Source: an uncultured Collinsella sp. (lineage in GTDB: Bacteria; Actinomycetota; Coriobacteriia; Coriobacteriales; Coriobacteriaceae). Taken from it: DNA of 6,253 nt. The notes below the pieces were generated by a model. The model was given only the letters and a program-made list of their open reading frames with translations. It did no database searches and was not told the origin of the DNA. Within the stretch, counting starts at the first letter, position 1. Every line of letters starts with the position of its first letter. The position numbers were made by a program, and so were the translations under genes. The stretch lies in assembly GCA_958407465.1 (NCBI GenBank), contig CATYIV010000058.1, positions 1-6,253 on the forward strand, given 5' to 3'. Of this stretch, positions 1 to 5,443 are shown one piece after another.

Positions 1-137
1 GCGAGGCTTTTTGCCCCCTGCGGAAAGATTGGGGAACTAAGCCCTCGTCCCTCCCAGGTTGACCTACTCGAGGTCGTCGCCCTTGTGGCGTTGGGGCTGA
101 AGGGGTGGGGCGCGAGGGGCGCTTTGCTGATGGGGGA

Positions 138-347
138 TTAGTATGCCCGGGCTTGGTTGGGGAATGCCTGGTCTAGTGAGGCTTGGAGTTTTTCGAAGGA
201 TGTCTGCAGGTTGAGGTGTTGGTCTGCAGAGCGTTTGGCTTTTGTGGTGGGGGAGTCGAGGAGGCTGTCTCTCTGTGTCGGGGGGAAGGAGAAAAGGTTT
301 GCATGATTTAGGGATGGCTGCTGTGCTGCGTCATTGGAAGAATGCAT
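138..347 (-). CDS. Hypothetical small protein (69 aa)
   Basis: I do not recognise this protein. The ATG at 347-345 is preceded by a good Shine-Dalgarno (GAGGAGG on the minus strand, plus-strand 358-364) with a 10-nt spacer. The stop is TAA. The product is polar, rich in Gln, Ser, Asp and Pro, with no membrane segment. Its last third (around LNLQTSFEKLQASLDQAF) would suit an amphipathic helix, vaguely like the C-terminal helices of type I restriction specificity subunits, but that is only an impression. It begins 2 nt after the stop of another open stretch (350 onward, minus strand), an arrangement typical of coupled genes. It could be a real small gene, the coupled tail of a decayed operon, or a chance ORF. 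The ribosome site is the main support. Confidence 0.35.
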   Translation of the reverse strand: MHSSNDAAQQPSLNHANLFSFPPTQRDSLLDSPTTKAKRSADQHLNLQTSFEKLQASLDQAFPNQARAY

Positions 348-349
348 GC

Positions 350-453
350 TTATGCGGCCTCCTCGATGTCCACCAAAAGGTTGCGCACGGGGTGTGCTGC
401 TAGGTCCCGTGCGCTGGCAGTATTATGCCGCGGCTGCTGCAAAGAAGCGCTAA
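350..453 (-). pseudogene. Possible 3' stub of a lost gene
   Basis: One minus-strand frame stays open from a TAG at about 548 down to a TAA at 352-350. It has no ATG or credible start with a ribosome site. The last codons read ARDLAAHPVRNLLVDIEEAA, protein-like in composition, and the final Glu-Glu codons form the Shine-Dalgarno of the next ORF. The part beyond 453 falls inside a palindromic element (454-546), so the coding remnant, if real, is only about 30 codons. The simplest reading is the 3' end of a gene whose body was lost. The alternative is a leader region with coincidental openness, since it also contains a 9-bp hairpin. No function can be assigned. Confidence 0.2.
383..414. repeat. 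9-bp inverted repeat (hairpin)
   Basis: GCGCACGGG at 383-391 and CCCGTGCGC at 406-414 are perfect inverted repeats around a 14-nt loop. The hairpin lies 36 nt upstream (minus-strand sense) of the 69-aa ORF start, so it could be a leader hairpin, an operator or a weak attenuator. No T-run follows on either strand, which argues against an intrinsic terminator. Confidence 0.5.
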
Positions 454-546
454 AGAAAGGCTTAACCTGGTTTGGTGTTACGATGAAACTGCAGGTCAGA
501 GGTATCGAGTAACACTCTTGAAAGGTTTTGAGCTTAAGGGCTTTCT
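454..546. repeat. Imperfect palindromic element, copy 1, with conserved core
   Basis: The outer ends AGAAAG (454-459) and CTTTCT (541-546) are complementary. The inner arms GTGTTAC (475-481) and GTAACAC (509-515) pair perfectly, extended by GAT with ATC (482-484 with 504-506). The loop holds AAACTGCAGGTCAGAG (486-501). The same 16 bases occur at 4976-4991 in the middle of a second palindrome. The element sits immediately 3' of the Nudix-Vsr gene, and on the minus strand it ends in a T-rich stretch (CCTTTCTTT), so it may also terminate transcription. It is probably a dispersed non-coding repeat. Confidence 0.55.
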
Positions 547-601
547 AAGGTTTGTGGCGCGGATGTGGCTTGCCTGTGTGGGGCGTGTGGACGGCTCGTT
601 C

Positions 602-1591
602 CTAGCGCTGCGGTGCGGCGGCGCGTACTTGTTCGATGACCTTTTCCATCGTGGCGTCGATGTGGTCTTTTTTGAGCTCGCATTCCCAGATGGTTATGGG
701 CGTCCAGCCCATTTGAGCGAGTGCTGCCACGGCAGCGCGGTCGCGCTCGACGTTGCGACGGAACTTTGCCTCCCAAAACTCAACATTGCGCTTGGGCTGG
801 CTGGGGTTGCACTTGGGGCAGCGGTGCCAAAAGCAGCCGTTGACGAAGATGGCGATCTTGCGCCCAGGAAAGGCGATGTCGGGCTTGCCGGGAACCTTCC
901 ATTCCAGGCGATAGCCGGTGAGGCCCGCTGCGCGCAGGCGCTGGCGAACGAGCAGCTCTGGCTTGGTATTGGCGCGCTTGTTGCCCTTCATGGACTTTTT
1001 GATGGCGGCGCGACGGCGGACCAGTTCGCGCTCGTCAGCGGAGAGGTCCGAGGTATCGATGCCGTCGAGCAGACCGGGTTTGGGACGCTTCTTGCTGCGG
1101 CGCTTAGGTGCGCGCTTGGGCCTGGAAGCGGGTTTGTCGGTCGTGGTGGCCTCGGCGTCGTTGGCAGTGCCGTTGGCCTCAAGCCGATCTTCCTTCAACT
1201 CAATCAGAGCATCAATAAGCCCCTTGTCGGCGGGCATCCACTCAACGGCGGCAAGCGAGGTGCGTGGAATCCAACGGATATCGAGTTGGCGGTCGTGCTT
1301 CTGCGGCTCATCGGATTCATCGGCGAGCGAGCAGTAGTAGCACTCCATGGAGAGATGGAAATCGGGGTAGTCGTACTCAACGGTGTAAAAATCGCGCAGG
1401 TTGGTGACTTTGACCCGCAGCTCTTCCATGAGCTCGCGGCGTACAGCGTCCTCGGGCGTCTCGCCGCGCATGAGCTTGCCACCGGGGAACTCCCAAAGTC
1501 CCTGCATGTCGCCATAGCCGCGCTGCACGGCAAGCAGCTCATCGGATCCTTCCTTGCGAATGATCCCAGCGGCAACATGAACAGTCTTCAA
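602..1591 (-). CDS. Nudix hydrolase - Vsr mismatch endonuclease fusion
   Basis: This 329-aa protein has two domains. Residues 1-132 are a MutT/NudG-like Nudix hydrolase with a full Nudix box at 38-60 (G38, E44, R52-E53, E56-E57); the usual Gly before the last hydrophobic residue is Arg59. The segment WMPADKGL (118-125) matches the PAD motif seen in 8-oxo-dGTP/CTP pyrophosphohydrolases. A basic, Pro/Lys-rich linker spans about 135-195. Residues 196-308 are a Vsr (very short patch repair) endonuclease: TKPELLVR (209-216), PGKPD with metal-ligand Asp238, GCFWH with Cys253 and His256, the likely zinc cysteines CPKC (258-261), NVERDR (280-285) and the terminal WECEL. Vsr nicks at T:G mismatches; Nudix enzymes clear oxidised or odd nucleotides. 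The start is TTG with a strong upstream AGGGAGGA, 7 nt away. No Dcm-type methylase, the usual Vsr partner, is in the window. Domain assignments are firm; substrates are inferred. Confidence 0.9.
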   Translation of the reverse strand: MKTVHVAAGIIRKEGSDELLAVQRGYGDMQGLWEFPGGKLMRGETPEDAVRRELMEELRVKVTNLRDFYTVEYDYPDFHLSMECYYCSLADESDEPQKHDRQLDIRWIPRTSLAAVEWMPADKGLIDALIELKEDRLEANGTANDAEATTTDKPASRPKRAPKRRSKKRPKPGLLDGIDTSDLSADERELVRRRAAIKKSMKGNKRANTKPELLVRQRLRAAGLTGYRLEWKVPGKPDIAFPGRKIAIFVNGCFWHRCPKCNPSQPKRNVEFWEAKFRRNVERDRAAVAALAQMGWTPITIWECELKKDHIDATMEKVIEQVRAAAPQR

Positions 1592-1623
1592 CAGGAGTCC
1601 TCCCTCAACATCAACAAGTGGCA

Positions 1624-1736
1624 GGGTAGTCTTTTTGGGACGGGGCTTTTTTAGCTGCCCTATGTCAAATGCGGCCTCATGCTTCGAAGGCTTCGGATGG
1701 GGTAGCTAAAAAAGCCCCGTCCCAAAAAGACTACCC
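1624..1736. repeat. Long inverted repeat (37-bp arms), REP/MITE-like
   Basis: The left arm 1624-1660 and right arm 1700-1736 pair over 37 bp with a single G.T wobble, around a 39-nt loop. Either strand therefore reads GGGTAGTCTTTTTGGGACG followed by GGGC and a T-run. The repeat lies between two divergently transcribed genes, where a terminator for either would be misplaced, although it would sit in the Nudix-Vsr leader. The GTAGTC...GGGACG order is shared with the hairpin at 5181-5238, suggesting one family of mobile or REP-type hairpins. No target duplication was found at the ends. Confidence 0.85.
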
Positions 1737-1740
1737 GTAC

Positions 1741-1767
1741 CTTACACAACGGTAAGGCAAGCGTAAG
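1741..1767 (+). promoter_or_regulatory. Candidate response-regulator operator, 11-bp phased
   Basis: CTTAC (1741-1745) is followed by GTAAG at 1752-1756 and GTAAG at 1763-1767. Every unit starts exactly 11 nt after the previous one, and the first is the reverse complement of the others. OmpR/PhoB-family regulators, the class that controls BceAB-type transporters, typically bind direct repeats spaced by one helical turn. The site is about 36 nt upstream of a candidate -10, a position suited to activation. The regulator is not in the window, so the assignment is an inference from spacing and context. Confidence 0.5.
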
Positions 1768-1792
1768 CTATATCGATGGTAGCTGACTCGTC

Positions 1793-1830
1793 TTCTTGCG
1801 ACTATAGATGCCGTAGACTAATCGCAAGAA
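1793..1830 (+). promoter_or_regulatory. Candidate promoter -10 inside a 9-bp dyad
   Basis: TTCTTGCGA (1793-1801) and TCGCAAGAA (1822-1830) are perfect inverted repeats 20 nt apart. Between them lies TATAGA (1803-1808), the best -10 candidate for the ABC operon. The hexamer 17 nt upstream (TAGCTG) is a poor -35, which fits a promoter that needs the upstream activator. The right arm runs into the ribosome site AGAAAGGA. The dyad could be a repressor operator straddling the start point, or a leader hairpin if transcription starts further upstream. On the opposite strand the same spot reads TATAGT, so an overlapping minus-strand promoter for Nudix-Vsr is possible. Confidence 0.4.
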
Positions 1831-1840
1831 AGGACTCGGT

Positions 1841-2626
1841 ATGCAAACCACGCACATGGCGACCCCAGTACTGGAGGTCGCGCATCTCGAAAAGGTATAT
1901 GGAGCGCTGGGCAACGTGACCCGCGCGCTCAACGATGTCAGCTTTACCGTCAACCGCGGTGAGTTCGTGGGCATCATGGGCGCTTCGGGCTCGGGCAAGT
2001 CGACCCTGCTCAACTGCGTGTCGACCATCGATAGCGCCACGAGCGGCACCATTCGCATCAACGGGCAGGACGTGACGCGCATGAAGCAGGCTAAGCTTTC
2101 GCAGTTCCGCCGCGAGGAGCTCGGCTTTATCTTCCAGGACTCCAACCTGCTCGATACGCTCACGGCACGCGAGAACATCGCCCTGCCGCTCACCATCGCC
2201 CGCACAAACTCGGCAGAGATCTCGACCCGCGTGCAGGATGTGGCAGCGCGCCTGTCCATCAGTCAGGTGCTCGACAAGTATCCCTACCAGATGTCCGGCG
2301 GGCAGCAGCAGCGCGTTGCCGCGGCTCGCGCACTCGTCACCGACCCCACCATGATCATGGCCGACGAGCCCACCGGTGCCCTCGATTCCAAGAGTGCCCG
2401 CCTGCTGCTCGAGAGCCTGGAGGCCCTCAATCGCCGCCTGCGCGCCACCGTGCTCATGGTCACGCACGACAGCTTTGCCGCCAGCTACACGAGCCGTGTG
2501 CTGTTTATTCGCGACGGCAAGATCTTCACCGAGCTGCGCCGCGGCGACATCGACCGCCGAGAGTTCTTCGACCGCATTATGGAGGTCGTTGCCATGATGG
2601 GCGGTGAGGGCTCCGATGCTCTGTAA
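1841..2626 (+). CDS. ABC transporter ATP-binding protein (BceA/LolD-like)
   Basis: This 261-aa cytoplasmic ATPase powers the FtsX-type permease encoded next to it. All motifs are intact: Walker [10 protein letters not shown] (47-55), Q-loop FQD with Gln99, signature MSGGQQQR (151-158), Walker B MIMADE with Asp175 and Glu176, the D-loop region GALD (179-182) and switch His209 (VTHD). The C-terminal tail [15 protein letters not shown] is typical of the BceA group that works in bacitracin and antimicrobial-peptide sensing or export. The ATG start has AGAAAGGA 6 nt upstream; Met6 lacks such a site. The gene overlaps the permease start by 11 nt, implying translational coupling. It probably depends on the GTAAG-repeat operator upstream. 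The true substrate cannot be read from the ATPase. Confidence 0.93.
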   Translation: MQTTHMATPVLEVAHLEKVYGALGNVTRALNDVSFTVNRGEFVGIMGASGSGKSTLLNCVSTIDSATSGTIRINGQDVTRMKQAKLSQFRREELGFIFQDSNLLDTLTARENIALPLTIARTNSAEISTRVQDVAARLSISQVLDKYPYQMSGGQQQRVAAARALVTDPTMIMADEPTGALDSKSARLLLESLEALNRRLRATVLMVTHDSFAASYTSRVLFIRDGKIFTELRRGDIDRREFFDRIMEVVAMMGGEGSDAL

Positions 2627-4820
2627 ACTCGCTTGGGGCAATGTCCGCCGCGCCGGCCGCGACTACCTCGTCTACCTTTTGACGCTCACCCTGGGCGTCA
2701 CGGTCTTCTATGCCTTTAACACCATCTCGATGCAGGTCGACATCGCCGGAATCGATGAAAAGGGCTTAGCGCAGGTAATGGGCAGCATGCTCGGCGACCT
2801 GACGTACTTTTTGGCCGGTGTCATGGCCTTTTTGATGGTGTATGCCAATAACTTCATCATGAAACGCCGCAAGAAGGAGTTTGGCCTGTACCAGGTGCTC
2901 GGCATGGGGTGCGGGCGCGTCGCCACGATCATGGCGCTCGAGACGGTGATTGTCTCGGTGGTGGCCTTTGTCGCCGGCATTGTGCTGGGTGTGGGACTCT
3001 CCCAGCTCATGACGTTCTTTACGGCCTCGCTCTTTAAGACACAGATTGCCAATTTCCACTTCTTTTTCTCGGTGCATGCGTTCAATCTGACCCTTGCCTG
3101 CATGCTCGTAATGTTTGTGCTCACGCTACTGCTGAACCTTCGCGCCGTGCGTCGTACCAAACTCATCGAGCTTATGGGTGCCGAGCGTCGCAACGAGAGC
3201 ATCAAGACACGCAACCCCTGGATCGCGATTGCCATCTTTGCTGTGGGCGTGGTGCTTGTGGGCGTGGCCTATTACCGTCTGCTCCGTGATGGGTTCCCGC
3301 TAACCGCGACGGACAGCAAGCTGCAAGAGGCCATGAACCAGTTTGGTATTACGACCGCTATGGTTACCGTGGGCACCTTTGCCCTGTTCTGGGGACTCTC
3401 GGGCATGCTCATCAAGCTGCTGCAGAGCCTGCGCAGCGTGTATTGGCGCGGCCTCAATATGTTTACCGTGCGCCAGCTTGCGGCCAAGGTTAATACGGTG
3501 TGCTTTTCGATGGGCGTCATCGCAATGCTCCTGTTTTTGGCCATCACCTCGGTGACGTGCGGTATGTCGATTGCCAACGTGATGAACGAAAACCTGGAGC
3601 GCTATAACCCTGTAGACGTGTCTCAGACGTATGTCTATTACACGCCCGATACGTTCGACTACTACAAAGAGTACGTCAATCCGTCTGATGAAGCCGATCG
3701 TATGGTGCTGGCCGATACAACGGTCGATTTGTACCCCGCATGGCACGGTAAGGGCAAGTCGGCGGGCAACAACGACGAGACCGGCAAGAAGGTCAATATC
3801 GCCGATGTTGCCGGTGAGCATGTGCAGATCGATTCGTATCTGAGTTACCCGCTTGGCGGCTCGGATCCTTCGGTGACTCCAAGTGAAATGTGCAAGACCA
3901 TGGGCGAAAAGCTTCCCAAGGCATTCGGGGGTAGCAATGCCGATGCGATGGGTCTGTTTGTGACGCCGGCGAGCCAGTACAACAAACTGCGCCAGATGAT
4001 GGGCGAGGAGCCGGTGAGCATTGGCCGCGACCAGTATCTGCTCACGTGTGATATGGGCGGCGAGCTGGTCGAGCTGTACACCAAGTATATGGCTGGCGGC
4101 CATGCCCTTACCTTGGGCGGGCATACGCTCAAGCCCGCAACCGATAAGTCGGACGAAGATACGGCGGCCATCGCCAACTCGGCGATGGGCAGTAATCCGG
4201 GTACCGTCGTCGTTGCCGACGAACTGTTGTCCCAACTTAATCTGCAGCCGTATTCCAGTAGCCTGCTCGTTAACTACAAACAGGGGATGGATACGACCGA
4301 GGCAGACGAGAGCATTAAATACACTTTGCTCGACAATCTGCTCGTTGACGGCAAAGAGCCGGGGGTGTGGGGAACCTTCATCACACGCTCCGAGATGTAC
4401 ACGCAAGCAGCGCAAATGAACGGTCTTATTAGCTACCTAGCCATCTACATCGGCTTTGTATTGGTCGTTGCATGCGCGGCGATACTGTCGATCCAGCAGC
4501 TCTCCAATGTGGCCGACGGCAGCCGCAGCTATCGTGTGCTGGCACAGATCGGCTGCGACGACCGCCAGATCCGCCATTCGGTGATGGCGCAGCAAGCGGT
4601 ATTCTTCCTGTTCCCGCTGGCAGTGGGCCTGGCGCACTCCTTTGTGGCACTTAAGGTGATCATCGAGCTGGTGAGCATATTCGGAAATATGAGCATCGGC
4701 GGCACCGTGGGCCTCACCTGTGCAATCTTCCTGGCAGCCTACGGCGGCTACTTCTTGGTGACCTACCTCATGAGCGCCGGCATGGTGCAAGCTGCCATCG
4801 CCACCCGCTACAGCGAGTAA
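2616..4820 (+). CDS. FtsX-like ABC permease, BceB type (ten TM)
   Basis: This 734-aa membrane protein partners the upstream ATPase. Hydrophobic segments lie near residues 17-38, 62-80, 107-132, 155-176, 201-220, 245-265, 295-320, 603-627, 657-680 and 695-720. A large polar domain (about 321-602) separates TM7 and TM8. Ten TMs with one big extracellular domain between 7 and 8 is the BceB layout, in which that domain recognises the peptide or peptide-lipid complex and signals to a histidine kinase. RRKKEFGLYQVLGM (84-97) is the conserved cytoplasmic coupling region after TM2. I chose ATG 2616 because the family begins with M-x-x-KLAxxN and GGTGAGGG lies 5 nt upstream. A GTG at 2604 in the same frame would add four residues. 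The loop (about 280 aa) is rather long. The likely role is antimicrobial-peptide resistance or sensing (inferred). Confidence 0.92.
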   Translation: MLCKLAWGNVRRAGRDYLVYLLTLTLGVTVFYAFNTISMQVDIAGIDEKGLAQVMGSMLGDLTYFLAGVMAFLMVYANNFIMKRRKKEFGLYQVLGMGCGRVATIMALETVIVSVVAFVAGIVLGVGLSQLMTFFTASLFKTQIANFHFFFSVHAFNLTLACMLVMFVLTLLLNLRAVRRTKLIELMGAERRNESIKTRNPWIAIAIFAVGVVLVGVAYYRLLRDGFPLTATDSKLQEAMNQFGITTAMVTVGTFALFWGLSGMLIKLLQSLRSVYWRGLNMFTVRQLAAKVNTVCFSMGVIAMLLFLAITSVTCGMSIANVMNENLERYNPVDVSQTYVYYTPDTFDYYKEYVNPSDEADRMVLADTTVDLYPAWHGKGKSAGNNDETGKKVNIADVAGEHVQIDSYLSYPLGGSDPSVTPSEMCKTMGEKLPKAFGGSNADAMGLFVTPASQYNKLRQMMGEEPVSIGRDQYLLTCDMGGELVELYTKYMAGGHALTLGGHTLKPATDKSDEDTAAIANSAMGSNPGTVVVADELLSQLNLQPYSSSLLVNYKQGMDTTEADESIKYTLLDNLLVDGKEPGVWGTFITRSEMYTQAAQMNGLISYLAIYIGFVLVVACAAILSIQQLSNVADGSRSYRVLAQIGCDDRQIRHSVMAQQAVFFLFPLAVGLAHSFVALKVIIELVSIFGNMSIGGTVGLTCAIFLAAYGGYFLVTYLMSAGMVQAAIATRYSE

Positions 4821-4858
4821 CAAGCGGGCAAAACCGTCGCAAAATTAGAGGCGTATGA

Positions 4859-4898
4859 CCGCCGCGAAGGGACCAGGGGCCCTTTCGCGGCGGTTTTT
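4859..4898 (+). terminator. Intrinsic terminator of the ABC operon
   Basis: CCGCCGCGAAGGG (4859-4871) pairs with CCCTTTCGCGGCGG (4880-4893), with one extra base on the right arm, followed directly by five Ts (4894-4898). It begins 38 nt after the permease stop codon. The GC-rich stem plus T-run is a textbook rho-independent terminator on the plus strand. Confidence 0.9.
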
Positions 4899-4921
4899 GC
4901 CAATCTGGTGCGTCTCAGATA

Positions 4922-5042
4922 CAAGTGAGTAGACTTTTTTGAACCTGCCGAGCACATCGCGACAAATGATCTATAAAACTGCAGGTCAGAGCTGTGGCGT
5001 TTTGGGGCGTGCTTGGCCTCCTGCAAAAAGCCTACTCACTTG
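4922..5042. repeat. Palindromic element, copy 2, with conserved core
   Basis: The ends CAAGTGAGTAGACTTTTT (4922-4939) and AAAAAGCCTACTCACTTG (5025-5042) pair over 18 bp with one mismatch. Pairing continues further in: GCCGAGCAC (4948-4956) against GTGCTTGGC (5010-5018). The interior contains AAACTGCAGGTCAGAG (4976-4991), identical to the core of the element at 454-546, while the arms are unrelated. A T-run (GGTTTTT) follows the right arm, so RNA from the plus strand could act as a backup terminator. No coding capacity is credible. Confidence 0.65.
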
Positions 5043-5114
5043 GTTTTTCTGCTAGAAGACCGCCACGAGGGAAGGCAACTCCCTTACGTCGGTTTGGACG
5101 TTTGCCCAGATAAA

Positions 5115-5149
5115 ACCTGCCAAAATAAACCTGTCCCTTTTTGGCAGGT
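5115..5149. repeat. Short inverted repeat, 11-bp arms
   Basis: ACCTGCCAAAA (5115-5125) and TTTTGGCAGGT (5139-5149) are perfect inverted repeats around 13 nt. The loop with its flank reads AAACCTGTCCC, i.e. GGGACAGGTTT on the other strand, echoing the GGGAC motif in the two larger hairpins. It probably belongs to the same class of intergenic repeats. It lies 32 nt before the next hairpin and has no gene nearby to regulate. Confidence 0.55.
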
Positions 5150-5180
5150 GGTTTCAACTGAACGGCGGGCGGTGCGGCTT

Positions 5181-5238
5181 GTAGTCATTGGGGACGTTCT
5201 TAAACGACTAGTCAAACAAGAACGTCCCCAATGACTAC
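5181..5238. repeat. REP-like perfect hairpin (21-bp arms)
   Basis: Arms 5181-5201 and 5218-5238 are perfectly complementary over 21 bp. The 16-nt loop contains the 8-bp palindrome GACTAGTC (5206-5213). Each arm reads GTAGTCATTGGGGACGTTCT plus T from its outer end. A GTAG tetranucleotide at the foot of the hairpin is the hallmark of REP sequences mobilised by Y1 (RAYT) transposases; no such transposase is in the window. The hairpin ends 6 nt before the orphan permease tail at 5245, i.e. at or near a rearrangement junction. Confidence 0.7.
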
Positions 5239-5244
5239 CCCTGA

Positions 5245-5274
5245 GCCGCCATAGCCACCCGCTACAGTGAGTAA
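5245..5274 (+). pseudogene. Orphan 3' tail of an FtsX-like permease
   Basis: Codons at 5245-5274 read A-A-I-A-T-R-Y-S-E-stop, exactly the C-terminus of the permease ending at 4820. The two 30-nt stretches differ at three positions (Ala GCT/GCC, Ile ATC/ATA, Ser AGC/AGT), all synonymous third bases. That pattern points to a diverged paralogue kept under coding selection, of which only the tail remains, rather than a recent local duplication. A TGA (5242-5244) precedes it in frame. It is non-functional as it stands. Confidence 0.7.
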
Positions 5275-5443
5275 CTCACCCAGTTTGGAATTATCGTAGG
5301 TTGAGCATAAGTCAGACACTATGACCCAATCCAGGGGCACGGAAACGACAGGAGCCCCCGCTCGTGACCGCGGGTCGGGGCTGCGACAATGTTGTTGAAG
5401 TGCCAGAGGCGCAGCCGCGCCGCAACGAGGTTGGGAGGCTCCC
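5275..5443 (+). ncRNA. Candidate IS110 bridge RNA leader region
   Basis: This gene-free stretch lies between the orphan permease tail and the IS110 transposase. In IS110-group elements the left non-coding end encodes a structured bridge RNA of about this size that pairs with target and donor DNA. Visible structures include AGCCCC (5353-5358) with GGGGCT (5377-5382), a competing CCCGC (5357-5361) with GCGGG (5370-5374), and GGCGC (5408-5412) with GCGCC (5417-5421). The exact left boundary of the IS is not visible, so the first part may be host DNA. The assignment rests on position and family knowledge; IS1111-group relatives carry their RNA at the other end. Confidence 0.35.

Noticed and set aside
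1..137. Plus-strand frame open from the window edge to a TAG at 139-141, and a minus-strand frame running on past the 69-aa ORF stop
   Set aside because: Both are short, have no recognisable motif and no ribosome site. I see only a small GACCT/AGGTC hairpin (61-75) here.
425..1654. 409-codon plus-strand ORF opposite the Nudix-Vsr gene
   Set aside because: It is the antisense shadow of a gene with clear domains. Its product resembles no family I know and it has no good ribosome site.
1663..1668. Perfect minus-strand TTGACA as a -35 for Nudix-Vsr
   Set aside because: It lies in the loop of the long palindrome and no -10-like hexamer occurs 15-19 nt downstream; the expected place reads CCCCGT.
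1802..2641. Long minus-strand ORF over the ATPase gene
   Set aside because: Antisense shadow caused by high GC; the plus-strand ATPase motifs are complete.
3300..4415. 371-codon minus-strand ORF over the permease gene
   Set aside because: His/Arg-rich product typical of antisense translation; the permease on the plus strand is unambiguous.
5013..5234. 73-codon plus-strand ORF in the gene-free interval
   Set aside because: It runs through one palindromic element and two other inverted repeats, so its sequence is explained by repeats; no ribosome site.
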